A DNA stretch of 64,000 bases from JAYOEY01 sp038120295 (GCA_038120295.1 JAYOLL010000002.1:62001-126000), one strand, 5' to 3'. Numbered from the stretch's first letter, positions 35,006 to 44,310 are shown. The notes: generated by a model from the sequence alone, not told the origin. Program-made: numbers and translations.

Positions 35006-35227
35006 TCAAACCATCGCGTCGATTTCGGCGTCGGTCGGGAAGGTGTGGGTCTTCAGGCCCGACCATTTCAGTTCGCCGTCGACGGTGATTTCGAACGACG
35101 CAACGCGGCCGCCGAACAGGTCGATGTCCCCGGCGGAAACCTTTCCGGAAGCGATCAGCCGGTCCCTCGCACGGAGGGCATCCGGTTCGTAGTCTCACAT
35201 CTGGCAGTATTCGATCGCGACCTTCAT
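35006..35227 (-). CDS. Candidate selenoprotein W-like Rdx family protein (in-frame UGA as selenocysteine)
   Basis: Reading from ATG 35227 gives MKVAIEYCQM, then TGA at 35195-35197, then DYEPDALRARDRLI and on, without further break, to TGA 35006-35008, 73 residues in all. The whole product matches the small thioredoxin-like Rdx/SelW fold. The start strand carries the redox motif C8-x-x-U11 in an IEYC context, followed by FEITVDGELKWSG and FPTDAEIDAMV. In SelW/Rdx proteins this motif is CxxU or CxxC. A GGGAGGAG ribosome site lies about 7 bases before the ATG, and a SECIS-like hairpin follows the UGA. The alternative is a TGC codon miscalled or mutated to TGA. No sel genes are in the window. Confidence 0.75.
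35159..35185 (-). promoter_or_regulatory. Candidate bacterial SECIS hairpin
   Basis: On the minus strand, beginning nine bases after the UGA, CCGG and CCCTC pair with GAGGG and CCGG across a small internal loop, leaving the apical loop CGTGC. The apical loop begins 21 bases after the UGA and has G among its first two bases. This fits the general description of bacterial SECIS elements. The hairpin is short and GC-rich, so chance formation is possible. Confidence 0.55.
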
Positions 35228-35282
35228 TCCGTGCTCCTCCCGTGATCCGCCCGTGAAGCCTGCGCGCTTTTCGAGGATATGG

Positions 35283-35303
35283 TGACGGTTCTTCGCACCG
35301 TCA
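35283..35303. other. Small hairpin between the SelW-like gene and mdh
   Basis: TGACGGT at 35283-35289 pairs with ACCGTCA at 35297-35303 across seven bases. It lies in the 224-base divergent interval that must hold the promoters of mdh and of the SelW-like gene. It could be an operator or a chance stem. Confidence 0.25.
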
Positions 35304-35451
35304 GGCAAGGTGATATTCCCGATTAGCCGCTCCGGAGTGCCGAATTGGACTGAATTCCGCGAAAATTCCCGCTTTTTCTTGCTCTTGAGAGTGAAAAGCG
35401 CTACCTACCGCCGGTCTTTCACCACATTTCGATCCAATCGGGGAATTTCTC

Positions 35452-36459
35452 ATGGCACGCAACAAGATCGCCCTCGTCGGGGCAGGCAATATTGGCGGTA
35501 CGCTGGCCCATCTGGCCGGCCTTAAAGAGCTGGGCGACGTCGTCCTGTTCGACATCGTCAAGGGCGTTCCCGACGGCAAGGCGCTCGATCTTGTCGAATC
35601 TTCGCCCATCGAAGGTTTCGATTCGAATATGAAGGGCGCGTCGAGCTACCGTGCGATCGCCGACTCGGACGTCGTCATTGTCACCGCCGGTGTCGCCCGC
35701 AAGCCCGGGATGAGCCGCGACGACCTGATCGGTATCAACACCAGCGTCATGACGCAGGTCGGCGAAGGCATCAAACGCTACTGCCCCAAGGCGTTCGTTA
35801 TCTGCATCACCAACCCGCTCGACGCCATGGTCTGGGCGCTGCGCGAGGCTTCCGGTCTCCCGGCGAACCAGGTTGTCGGCATGGCTGGCATCCTCGATTC
35901 GGGCCGGTTCCGTTACTTCCTTGCTGAGGAATTCAACGTCTCGGTTCAGGACGTTACGGCGTTCGTTCTCGGCGGGCACGGCGACACGATGGTGCCGCTG
36001 CCCCGCTATTCCACGGTTGCCGGCATTCCGCTGCCCGATCTCATCAAGATGGGCTGGACCACCAAGAAGCGTCTGAACGAAATCGTCCAGCGTACGCGGG
36101 ACGGCGGCGCCGAAATCGTCCAGCTCCTCGGCACCGGGTCGGCTTTTTATGCGCCGGCCTCGTCGGCGATCCAGATGGCGGAAGCCTATCTCAAGGATCA
36201 GAAGCGGGTCCTGCCCTGCTGCGCCTATCTCAACGGCCAGTACGGGGTCAAAGGCCTCTATGTCGGCGTGCCCGTCGTGATCGGCGCCAAGGGCGTGGAA
36301 CGCATTATCGAAATCAACCTGAACGCCTCCGAGAAGAAGGAATTCAATGCTTCGGTATCTTCGGTGCGCGGCCTTGTGAATATCGTCAAGAAGATGAGCG
36401 CCCAGGCGACGAAGAAAGCGCCTGCGAAGCGCGCAAAGAAAGCGGCGGCAAAGAAGTAA
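35452..36459 (+). CDS. mdh: Malate dehydrogenase with lysine-rich C-terminal tail
   Basis: This 335-residue LDH-like malate dehydrogenase oxidises malate to oxaloacetate with NAD. Seen are the cofactor motif ALVGAGNIGGTLA, the acidic cofactor-binding residue in VVLFDIVKG, the loop VARKPGMSRDDL, TNPLDAMVW and the catalytic histidine in LGGHGDTMVPL. The family usually ends near residue 320. This one adds a basic tail, QATKKAPAKRAKKAAAKK, resembling the C-termini of histone-like proteins. It starts the mdh-sucCDAB-lpd series. Confidence 0.97.
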   Translation: MARNKIALVGAGNIGGTLAHLAGLKELGDVVLFDIVKGVPDGKALDLVESSPIEGFDSNMKGASSYRAIADSDVVIVTAGVARKPGMSRDDLIGINTSVMTQVGEGIKRYCPKAFVICITNPLDAMVWALREASGLPANQVVGMAGILDSGRFRYFLAEEFNVSVQDVTAFVLGGHGDTMVPLPRYSTVAGIPLPDLIKMGWTTKKRLNEIVQRTRDGGAEIVQLLGTGSAFYAPASSAIQMAEAYLKDQKRVLPCCAYLNGQYGVKGLYVGVPVVIGAKGVERIIEINLNASEKKEFNASVSSVRGLVNIVKKMSAQATKKAPAKRAKKAAAKK

Positions 36460-36515
36460 CGCGCTACGGGGTGTGAGCGCGGATTGTCGCAAAAACGACG
36501 GTAAGAGCCTGTTAA

Positions 36516-36533
36516 CGTTAGCTGTCGTTAGCT
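36516..36533. promoter_or_regulatory. Direct repeat in the sucC leader, possible operator
   Basis: The octamer CGTTAGCT occurs at 36516-36523 and 36526-36533, spaced exactly 10 bases, about one helical turn. It is preceded by GTTAA. The position, 48 bases before sucC, suits a regulator-binding site. The regulator is unknown. Confidence 0.35.
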
Positions 36534-36580
36534 ATATCTACGTACATGCCACCCGGGTTGGCGGATAAGGGACATATCTG

Positions 36581-37750
36581 ATGAATATCCACGAGTATCA
36601 GGCGAAGGAACTGCTTCGTAAGTTCGGCGTTGCCGTTCCCAAGGGTGGTGTCGCCTATACGCCCGACGAGGCTGTTTCTGTCGCCGAAGAACTCGGCGGT
36701 CCGGTATGGGTCGTCAAGGCGCAGATACATGCCGGCGGTCGCGGCAAGGGCGGAGGCGTCAAGCTGGCGAAATCGCTCGATGAAGTCCGGCAGCTCGCCG
36801 GCGAAATGATCGGTATGACGCTGGTCACCCATCAGACAGGCCCCGCCGGCAAGGAAGTCAGCCGGGTCTATGTCGAGGACGGTTGCGATATCGCCCGTGA
36901 GCTCTATCTGGGCATCCTGATCGACCGTGCTACAAGCCGGATCACCATAATGGCGTCGACCGAAGGCGGTATGGAAATCGAACAGGTCGCTGCTGAGACG
37001 CCCGAAAAAATCCTCAAGGTCGAAATCGATCCGGTTGCCGGCATGCAGGCCTATCATGCGCGCAAGATCGCGTTTGGCCTCGGTCTCGAGGGGGGGCAGG
37101 TGCGCTCGGCGGTAAAATTCCTCACCGGCATGTATCGCGCTTTCGTAGACCTTGATGCGTCGATCGTCGAGATCAACCCGCTCGTCGTTACAGGCGCCGG
37201 CGACGTCATTGCGCTCGACGCCAAGATGAATTTCGATGACAACGCGCTGTTTCGTCACAAGGAGATTGAAGAACTGCGGGACGAGAGCGAGGAAGACCAG
37301 ACCGAGCTTGAAGCCGCAAAACACGATCTCAACTACGTCAAGCTTGACGGCAATATCGGTTGCATGGTGAACGGCGCGGGACTCGCCATGGCGACGATGG
37401 ATATCATCAAGCTTTACGGCGGCGAACCGGCCAACTTCCTCGATGTCGGCGGCGGCGCATCACGCGAACGCGTGGCGGCGGCCTTCAAGCTGATCCTGTC
37501 CGATCCCAACGTTGAGGGCCTGCTGATCAACATTTTCGGCGGCATCATGCGCTGTGATGTCATCGCCGAGGGCGTGGTGGCGGCGGCGCGTGAAGTAAGC
37601 CTAAACGTGCCGATGGTTGTCCGGTTGTCCGGCACCAACGCGGAACAGGGAAAAAACATTCTCGAACAGTCGGGTCTGCCGATCATTGCGGCCGACGATC
37701 TTGCGGAAGCGGCGGAAAAGGCCGTCAACGCGGCGAAGGAGGCAGCCTGA
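36581..37750 (+). CDS. sucC: Succinyl-CoA synthetase beta subunit
   Basis: This 389-residue ATP-grasp subunit supports substrate-level phosphorylation, converting succinyl-CoA to succinate with SucD. Family segments are MNIHEYQAKELLRKFGV, the nucleotide-binding KAQIHAGGRGKGGGVK, NGAGLAMATMD and NIFGGIMRCD. The ribosome site is AAGGGAC. The stop overlaps the sucD start in TGATG. Confidence 0.97.
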   Translation: MNIHEYQAKELLRKFGVAVPKGGVAYTPDEAVSVAEELGGPVWVVKAQIHAGGRGKGGGVKLAKSLDEVRQLAGEMIGMTLVTHQTGPAGKEVSRVYVEDGCDIARELYLGILIDRATSRITIMASTEGGMEIEQVAAETPEKILKVEIDPVAGMQAYHARKIAFGLGLEGGQVRSAVKFLTGMYRAFVDLDASIVEINPLVVTGAGDVIALDAKMNFDDNALFRHKEIEELRDESEEDQTELEAAKHDLNYVKLDGNIGCMVNGAGLAMATMDIIKLYGGEPANFLDVGGGASRERVAAAFKLILSDPNVEGLLINIFGGIMRCDVIAEGVVAAAREVSLNVPMVVRLSGTNAEQGKNILEQSGLPIIAADDLAEAAEKAVNAAKEAA

Positions 37751-38625
37751 TGTCGGTACTGGTCGACAGAAACACCAAGGTCATTTGCCAGGGGTTCACC
37801 GGCTCGCAGGGCACTTTCCATTCCGAGCAGGCGATCGCTTACGGCACACAGATGGTCGGTGGCGTGACGCCCGGCAAAGGGGGCGAGCGCCATCTCGACC
37901 TGCCGGTGTTCGATACGGTCGCGGACGCGGTCGAGGCGACCGGTGCAAATGCGAGCGTCATCTATGTGCCGCCGCCCTTCGCTGCAGACGCCATTCTGGA
38001 AGCCATTGACGCCGAACTGCCGCTGGTGGTGTGCATTACAGAGGGCATCCCGGTGATGGACATGATCGCCGTCAAGCGCGCGCTTTCGGGCTCGAAGACC
38101 CGTCTCGTCGGTCCCAACTGTCCCGGCGTGATCACGCCTGACGAGTGCAAGATCGGTATCATGCCCGGGAATATTCACCAGCGCGGGCGGATCGGCATCG
38201 TGTCGCGGTCGGGGACGCTGACCTATGAGGCAGTCGCGCAGACCACGGCAGCCGGTCTCGGACAGTCGAGCTGCATCGGAATCGGCGGCGATCCGATCAA
38301 CGGCACCAACTTTATCGACTGTCTTGAAATGTTCCTTGGCGACGATGAGACCGAAGGGATCGTGATGATTGGCGAAATCGGCGGGTCGGCCGAGGAGGAT
38401 GCGGCGGAGTTCCTCGCTGCATCGTCTGTCAAGAAACCCGTCGTCGGCTTTATCGCCGGCGTGACGGCGCCGCCCGGCAGGCGTATGGGCCATGCCGGGG
38501 CGATTATTTCGGGCGGCAAGGGCGGGGCCGGCGACAAGATCGAAGCGATGAAGAGCGCAGGGATCACCGTTGCGGAGTCTCCGGCGGCGCTCGGATCGAC
38601 CATGGCCAAGGTGATGAACGGCTGA
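37750..38625 (+). CDS. sucD: Succinyl-CoA synthetase alpha subunit
   Basis: This 291-residue CoA-binding subunit carries the phosphorylated histidine. Segments are GFTGSQGTFHSEQAI for CoA binding, GPNCPGVITPDECKIGIMPG, SRSGTLTYEAV, and the histidine in MGHAGAIISGGKG. The start overlaps the sucC stop by one base, which fits obligate co-translation of the two subunits. Confidence 0.97.
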   Translation: MSVLVDRNTKVICQGFTGSQGTFHSEQAIAYGTQMVGGVTPGKGGERHLDLPVFDTVADAVEATGANASVIYVPPPFAADAILEAIDAELPLVVCITEGIPVMDMIAVKRALSGSKTRLVGPNCPGVITPDECKIGIMPGNIHQRGRIGIVSRSGTLTYEAVAQTTAAGLGQSSCIGIGGDPINGTNFIDCLEMFLGDDETEGIVMIGEIGGSAEEDAAEFLAASSVKKPVVGFIAGVTAPPGRRMGHAGAIISGGKGGAGDKIEAMKSAGITVAESPAALGSTMAKVMNG

Positions 38626-38712
38626 ACGGGGCCGGTCAATCCGGGAGCAGTTCGTTGACTTGGCGCGGTGCTGGCTATTGCGCGTGAACCCGGCAAAACA
38701 GGCAGACTGAAC

Positions 38713-41604
38713 ATGTCTATCGAGGCTTTTGAGCAGAGTTCCTTTCTGGCGAGCGCGAACTCGGCATTCGTCGAAGACCTCTATGCTCGCTATCTCGAAA
38801 ACAGCCAGTCAGTGCCGGAGTCGTGGCGGACCTTCTTCGATAGCCTGGAAGAAGAAGCGCCGGCCGTCCTGAAATCGCTCGAGGGAGCGAGCTGGGCGCC
38901 GCGCGGAAGACGAATTATCGGCGCCAACGGAAACGCGGAACCGGATGCAGAAGTCGCGCCCCGGAGAAACGGCGCCGGAAACGGCCTGTCGGCTGCGGTC
39001 GACAGCGGCGAAGTCCGGGCCGATACGATACGATCGCTGCATGCGCTGATGCTTATCCGGGCCTATCGCGTGCGCGGTCATCTGCTGGCAGACCTCGATC
39101 CGCTCGGGCTGCACGAATACGACAAGAACGACGAGCTGGATTACCGGTCCTACGGGTTTACCGAAGCCGATCTCGACCGGCATATCTTCATCGACGGCGT
39201 GCTCGGGCTTGAATACCCGACGCTGCGGGAAATCATGGCGCGGGTCGAAGAAACCTATTGCGGCACCATCGGCGTCGAGTACATGCACATGTCGGGCACT
39301 GCCGAAAAGCAGTGGATCCAGGAACGCATCGAAGCGGTTCACAACCAGACCGATTTTACCCAGCGCGGCAAGGAGACGATCCTCGAACGGCTGACCGAGG
39401 CCGAAGGGTTCGAAAATTTCCTGAACGTGAAGTATCCGGGCGCCAAGCGGTTCGGGCTGGACGGCGGAGAATCCCTCATCCCGGCGATCGAACAGATCCT
39501 CAAACGCGGCAGCCAGCTCGGCATCGAAGAGGTCGTGATCGGCATGCCGCATCGCGGTCGCCTGTCGGTGCTTGCCAATGTAATGAACAAGCCTTACCGG
39601 GCAATCTTCGCTGAATTCCAGGGACAGTCCTCGAACCCGGAAGAAGTCCAGGGCTCGGGCGACGTGAAGTACCATCTCGGCACATCGGCGGACGTGGATT
39701 TCGATGGCAAGAACGTGCATCTGTCGCTGTCGCCCAACCCGTCCCATCTGGAGGCCGTCAATCCGGTCGTCATGGGCCGCGTGCGCGCCAAGCAGCATCA
39801 ACTCAGGGACAAGGAACGTCGCCGCGTGATGGGTATTCTCATGCATGGCGACGCGGCCTTCGCAGGGCAGGGGCTGGTTCCCGAGACGTTCGCGCTGTCG
39901 GATGTACGGGGCTATCGCACGGGCGGGACGATTCACCTGGTGGTGAACAACCAGATCGGATTTACCACCAACCCGCGCCAGTCCCGTTCCTCGCCATATC
40001 CATCGGACGTATCGAAGGTGGTGCAGACGCCAATCTTCCACGTGAACGGCGACGATGTGGAGGCGGTTATCCATGTCGCGCGTATCGCGACCGAGTTCCG
40101 GCAGGAATTCCGGAAGGATGTCGTGATCGACATGTGGTGCTATCGCCGGTTCGGCCACAATGAAGGCGACGAACCGATGTTCACCCAGCCGGTCATGTAT
40201 CGCCAGATCGCCGATCATCCAAGCACGCGGACGATTTACGCCAACAAGCTGGTTAGGGAGAAGACGATCACGGCCGCGCAGGCCCAGGAGGTCGACGACA
40301 AGGTTCGCAAGGAGCTTGAGGACGATTTCGAGGTGGCGACGTCGTTCCGTCCCAACAAGGCGGACTGGCTTGATGGACGCTGGGCTCATCTCAATGTCGC
40401 GCCGACGGTTGAAGACCGGCGCGGCAAAACGGATGTGCCGATCAAAAAACTGAAGGAAATCGGTGCTGCGATCGTTCGTGTGCCAGACGATTTCAATCTT
40501 AATCCCAAGCTAAAGCGGTTTATGGCCGCACGGCGGGAGATGATCGAGACCGGCACGGGAATCGACTGGGCGACGGCCGAAGCACTCGCCTTCGGTACGC
40601 TGCTGGACGAGGGTCATCTGGTGCGCCTTTCCGGTCAGGACGTCCAGCGCGCGACCTTCTCGCAACGCCACGCCTATCTGATCGATCAGGAAACCGAGAA
40701 GCCCTATATTCCGCTGGAGAATATTCGCGAGGGGCAGGCGCGATTCGTCGCACATAACAGCCCTTTGTCGGAAGCCGCCATACTCGGATTCGAATACGGC
40801 ATCAGCCTTGTGGAGCCCGATGCGCTTGTAATGTGGGAAGGCCAGTTCGGCGATTTCGCCAACGGCGCGCAGGTCATCATCGACCAGTTTATTTCTTCCG
40901 GCGAAAGCAAATGGTTGCGTATGTCCGGCGTCGTGATGCTGCTGCCGCACGGCTACGAAGGGCAGGGACCGGAGCATTCTTCGGCGCGGCTGGAGCGCTA
41001 TCTGCAGCTCTGCGGTGAAGACAACATGCAGGTCGTCATGCCCTCGACGCCGTCGAACTATTTCCACGTGTTACGCCGGCAGATCCATCGAAAGTTCCGC
41101 AAGCCGCTGATCGTGATGACGCCGAAATCGCTGCTAAGGCACAAGGGCTGCGTTTCCACCTTGAAGGATATGGGGCCCAGGAGCTGTTTCCATCGCGTCC
41201 TCCCCGAGGCGGACAGGCTGGTGGCGGACACGAAAGTCCGGCGTGTGGTTCTCTGTTCCGGCAAGGTCTACTACGATCTTCATGCGGAACGGGCCGAGCG
41301 CGGTATCGACGACATCGCTCTGGTCCGGCTCGAACAGCTCTACCCGTTCCCGCGGATTTCGCTGACTGCGGAACTCAAGCGTTATAAGAAGGCCGACGTG
41401 GTGTGGTGCCAGGAAGAGCCCGAAAACATGGGCGCCTGGACCTTTATCGACCGCAGGATCGAAGCCTTGCTGGAGGAGATCGGCGGCAATGCGAAACGGC
41501 CGGTCTATGTCGGTAGGGCGGAGGCCGCGTCGCCGGCGACCGGACTCGCGAAACGTCACCAGCGTGAACAGCAGAAACTCGTCGACGAAGCATTGACCCT
41601 TTAG
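38713..41604 (+). CDS. sucA: 2-oxoglutarate dehydrogenase E1 component
   Basis: This 963-residue thiamine diphosphate-dependent E1 decarboxylates 2-oxoglutarate and passes the succinyl group to SucB. The N-terminus has the SucB-binding segment SSFLASANSAFVEDLYARYL. Later features are HRGRLSVLANVM, VNNQIGFTTNPRQSRSS and GHNEGDEPMFTQPVMY for thiamine and metal binding, and MLLPHGYEGQGPEHSSARLE. The start at 38713 is set by the conserved N-terminus; the frame opens 15 codons earlier. Confidence 0.97.
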   Translation: MSIEAFEQSSFLASANSAFVEDLYARYLENSQSVPESWRTFFDSLEEEAPAVLKSLEGASWAPRGRRIIGANGNAEPDAEVAPRRNGAGNGLSAAVDSGEVRADTIRSLHALMLIRAYRVRGHLLADLDPLGLHEYDKNDELDYRSYGFTEADLDRHIFIDGVLGLEYPTLREIMARVEETYCGTIGVEYMHMSGTAEKQWIQERIEAVHNQTDFTQRGKETILERLTEAEGFENFLNVKYPGAKRFGLDGGESLIPAIEQILKRGSQLGIEEVVIGMPHRGRLSVLANVMNKPYRAIFAEFQGQSSNPEEVQGSGDVKYHLGTSADVDFDGKNVHLSLSPNPSHLEAVNPVVMGRVRAKQHQLRDKERRRVMGILMHGDAAFAGQGLVPETFALSDVRGYRTGGTIHLVVNNQIGFTTNPRQSRSSPYPSDVSKVVQTPIFHVNGDDVEAVIHVARIATEFRQEFRKDVVIDMWCYRRFGHNEGDEPMFTQPVMYRQIADHPSTRTIYANKLVREKTITAAQAQEVDDKVRKELEDDFEVATSFRPNKADWLDGRWAHLNVAPTVEDRRGKTDVPIKKLKEIGAAIVRVPDDFNLNPKLKRFMAARREMIETGTGIDWATAEALAFGTLLDEGHLVRLSGQDVQRATFSQRHAYLIDQETEKPYIPLENIREGQARFVAHNSPLSEAAILGFEYGISLVEPDALVMWEGQFGDFANGAQVIIDQFISSGESKWLRMSGVVMLLPHGYEGQGPEHSSARLERYLQLCGEDNMQVVMPSTPSNYFHVLRRQIHRKFRKPLIVMTPKSLLRHKGCVSTLKDMGPRSCFHRVLPEADRLVADTKVRRVVLCSGKVYYDLHAERAERGIDDIALVRLEQLYPFPRISLTAELKRYKKADVVWCQEEPENMGAWTFIDRRIEALLEEIGGNAKRPVYVGRAEAASPATGLAKRHQREQQKLVDEALTL

Positions 41605-41615
41605 GGCTGGAGAAT

Positions 41616-42842
41616 ATGGAAATCAGGGTTCCTCAACTTGGTGAATCGGTGGCTGAGGCTACCGTATCCAAATGGTTCAAATCGGTCGGCGACGCGGTGG
41701 CGCGGGACGAACCGGTCTGCGAGCTGGAAACAGACAAGGTGACGCTTGAAATCCCGGCACCCGAAGCCGGAACACTGACCGAGATCGTGGCTGAAGAAGG
41801 CGCAGAGGTCGAGGTCGGTGCTGTGCTTGCGCTGATCGGCGAGGGCGGCGCATCCGCAAAAGTGCCGGAGAAGAAGCAGGAAGAGGCGGCGCCCGAAAAA
41901 GCGGAGGCACCTGCCGCCGTTGAGGCGAAGGCCGAATCGAAAAGCGCCCCGTCGCTGTCGCCTGCCGTCCGCAAGCTGGTGATGGAGAACGATCTGGATC
42001 CCGCGCAAATTTCCGGGACCGGCAAGGGCGGCCGTCTGACCAAGGGCGATGTGGTCGCCTATCTCGAAAAGGCGCCCGATCCTGAGCCGGCCGCTGCGCC
42101 GGCAGCAGAACCCGCTCCTGCGCCATCCGCCCCAGCGGACGAACGAGGCGAGGAACGGGTGCGCATGTCGCGTCTGCGCCGCCGCATCGCGGAGCGCCTT
42201 AAGGAAGCGCAGAATACGGCTGCCATGCTGACCACTTTCAACGAGGTGGATATGACGGCGGTGCTGGCGGCGCGCGAGCGCTACCGGGAGAAATTCGAGA
42301 AGAAGCACGGCGTCAGGCTCGGCTTCATGTCGTTCTTCGCCAAGGCATGCTCGGTCGCCCTCAAGGAAATTCCCGCCGTCAATGCGACGATCGATGGCGA
42401 CGAGATCGTTTACCGAAACTTCGTCGATCTGGGCGTCGCGGTCGGCACCGAACAGGGGCTGGTCGTGCCGGTTTTGCGCAATGCCGATTCGATGGGCTTT
42501 GCCGAGATCGAAAAATCGATCGGCGATCTCGGGCGGCGCGCCCGCGCCGGCGAGCTCACGATGGACGAGCTGACCGGCGGTACTTTCACCATCACCAACG
42601 GCGGCGTTTACGGCTCGTTGATGTCGACGCCCATTCTCAACCCGCCGCAGTCGGGTATTCTCGGCATGCACAAGATTCAGAAGCGCCCGATGGCGGTCGG
42701 CGATGCGGTCGAGGTCCGACCGATGATGTATCTGGCCCTGTCCTACGACCATCGCATCATCGACGGGTCCGAGGCGGTGACTTTCCTCGTGCGCGTCAAG
42801 GAATGCGTCGAGGAACCCGAACGCATTCTTTTCGATATTTGA
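41616..42842 (+). CDS. sucB: Dihydrolipoamide succinyltransferase E2 component
   Basis: This 408-residue E2 core has an N-terminal lipoyl domain with the lipoylated lysine in ELETDKVTLEI (about residue 43). An Ala/Pro/Glu-rich linker, a peripheral subunit-binding domain (SPAVRKLVMENDLDPAQI), a second linker, and the acyltransferase domain with the YDHRIIDGSEAV active site follow. It accepts the succinyl group from SucA and transfers it to CoA. It lies 11 bases after sucA. Confidence 0.97.
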   Translation: MEIRVPQLGESVAEATVSKWFKSVGDAVARDEPVCELETDKVTLEIPAPEAGTLTEIVAEEGAEVEVGAVLALIGEGGASAKVPEKKQEEAAPEKAEAPAAVEAKAESKSAPSLSPAVRKLVMENDLDPAQISGTGKGGRLTKGDVVAYLEKAPDPEPAAAPAAEPAPAPSAPADERGEERVRMSRLRRRIAERLKEAQNTAAMLTTFNEVDMTAVLAARERYREKFEKKHGVRLGFMSFFAKACSVALKEIPAVNATIDGDEIVYRNFVDLGVAVGTEQGLVVPVLRNADSMGFAEIEKSIGDLGRRARAGELTMDELTGGTFTITNGGVYGSLMSTPILNPPQSGILGMHKIQKRPMAVGDAVEVRPMMYLALSYDHRIIDGSEAVTFLVRVKECVEEPERILFDI

Positions 42843-42861
42843 AGAAACGGTATTCCGGACA

Positions 42862-44268
42862 ATGGCTGACACCGACTTCGATCTGATCGTCATCGGCGCG
42901 GGGCCGGGCGGCTATGTTGCGGCGATCCGCGCCGCCCAGCTCGGCATGAAGGTCGCTTGCGTCGACAAGCGCGCAACGCTCGGGGGCACCTGTCTCAATG
43001 TCGGCTGCATCCCGTCCAAGGCGCTGCTTCAGAGTTCGGAAAAATTCGTGGAGGCGACCTCGCACCTGGCTGAACACGGTGTGACGGTGGGTAAGGTCGG
43101 TCTCGATCTCAAGAAGATGCTGGGCCGTAAAGACGAGGTCGTCGACGGGCTGACCAAGGGCATCGCCTTCCTGTTCAAAAAGAACAAGGTCGAACAGATT
43201 CAGGGGGCGGCCCGGATCGTCGCGCCCGGGACGGTTGAAGTTTCCGGCACAAAAAAGCGAAAGCTGACGGCGAAGAATATCCTGATCGCGACCGGCTCGG
43301 AGTCCACGCCGCTGCCCGGTGTCGACGTGGACGAAAAGAAGATCGTGTCCTCGACCGGCGCGCTGGACCTGACGAAGGTGCCGAAACATCTTGTGGTGAT
43401 CGGCGGCGGCTATATCGGGCTCGAGCTTGGTTCGGTCTGGGCACGGCTCGGTGCGAAGGTCACAGTGGTGGAGTTCCTCGACCGTATTGTTCCGGCGATG
43501 GACGACGATGTCGCCGACGAGCTGTTCAAGACCCTGAAAAAACAGGGGCTGGAGTTCAGGCTCTCCACAAAGGTCACCGCCGCCAAGAACACCAAGGTGG
43601 GTGTGTCGCTGACGGTTGAGCCGGCCACGGGCGGGGAATCGGAGACGCTCGCCTGCGACGTCGTGCTGGTCTCGATCGGCCGCCGGCCTTTTACCGACGG
43701 GCTCGGGCTCGAGGAGCTCGGCGTGGCGATGGATAATCGCGGTTTCATCCAGGTCGACGAGAGCTTCAAGACTTCGGTGGACGGTATTTACGCCATCGGC
43801 GATGTGATTCCAGGCCCGATGCTGGCGCACAAGGCGGAGGACGAGGGCGTCGTCGCGGTTGAGATAATGGCCGGCCAGGCGGGCCATATCGATTACGGCG
43901 CGATCCCGGCGGTCGTTTATACGGCCCCTGAAGCGGCATCGGTCGGTGCGACCGAGCAGCAGCTGAAAGAGGACGGCGTCGAGTACCGCGTCGGCAAGTT
44001 TCCCTTTATGGCCAATTCGCGCGCCCGCGCGTCGGGCGAAGACGGGACCGGTTTCGTCAAGATTATCGCCGACGCAAGGACGGACCGCATGCTGGGGGCG
44101 CATATTATCGGCCCCGATGCCGGCACGCTCATCGCAGAACTGGCGCTCGCCATGGAGTTCGCGGCATCGGCCGAGGATATTGGCAGGACCTGCCACGCCC
44201 ACCCGACGCTTAACGAAGCCGTCAAGGAAGCGGCGCTCGCGGCGTTCTCGAAACCCATCCACGTCTGA
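42862..44268 (+). CDS. lpd: Dihydrolipoyl dehydrogenase (E3)
   Basis: This 468-residue flavoenzyme reoxidises the lipoyl group of SucB with NAD. FAD motif VIGAGPGGYVAAIRAAQLG, redox cysteines in GGTCLNVGCIPSKALL, NAD-binding VIGGGYIGLELGSV, and the C-terminal interface histidine in CHAHPTLNEA are all present. It closes the oxoglutarate dehydrogenase gene set. Confidence 0.97.
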   Translation: MADTDFDLIVIGAGPGGYVAAIRAAQLGMKVACVDKRATLGGTCLNVGCIPSKALLQSSEKFVEATSHLAEHGVTVGKVGLDLKKMLGRKDEVVDGLTKGIAFLFKKNKVEQIQGAARIVAPGTVEVSGTKKRKLTAKNILIATGSESTPLPGVDVDEKKIVSSTGALDLTKVPKHLVVIGGGYIGLELGSVWARLGAKVTVVEFLDRIVPAMDDDVADELFKTLKKQGLEFRLSTKVTAAKNTKVGVSLTVEPATGGESETLACDVVLVSIGRRPFTDGLGLEELGVAMDNRGFIQVDESFKTSVDGIYAIGDVIPGPMLAHKAEDEGVVAVEIMAGQAGHIDYGAIPAVVYTAPEAASVGATEQQLKEDGVEYRVGKFPFMANSRARASGEDGTGFVKIIADARTDRMLGAHIIGPDAGTLIAELALAMEFAASAEDIGRTCHAHPTLNEAVKEAALAAFSKPIHV

Positions 44269-44310
44269 TCTACGCTTTCAACGGTGGCGGCGCCGATGTA
44301 TGACGCCGGG

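Noticed and set aside
34971..35198. 75-residue Arg-rich frame opposite the sdhB-mdh interval
   Set aside because: It is the other frame of the SelW-like gene and has no protein-like composition.
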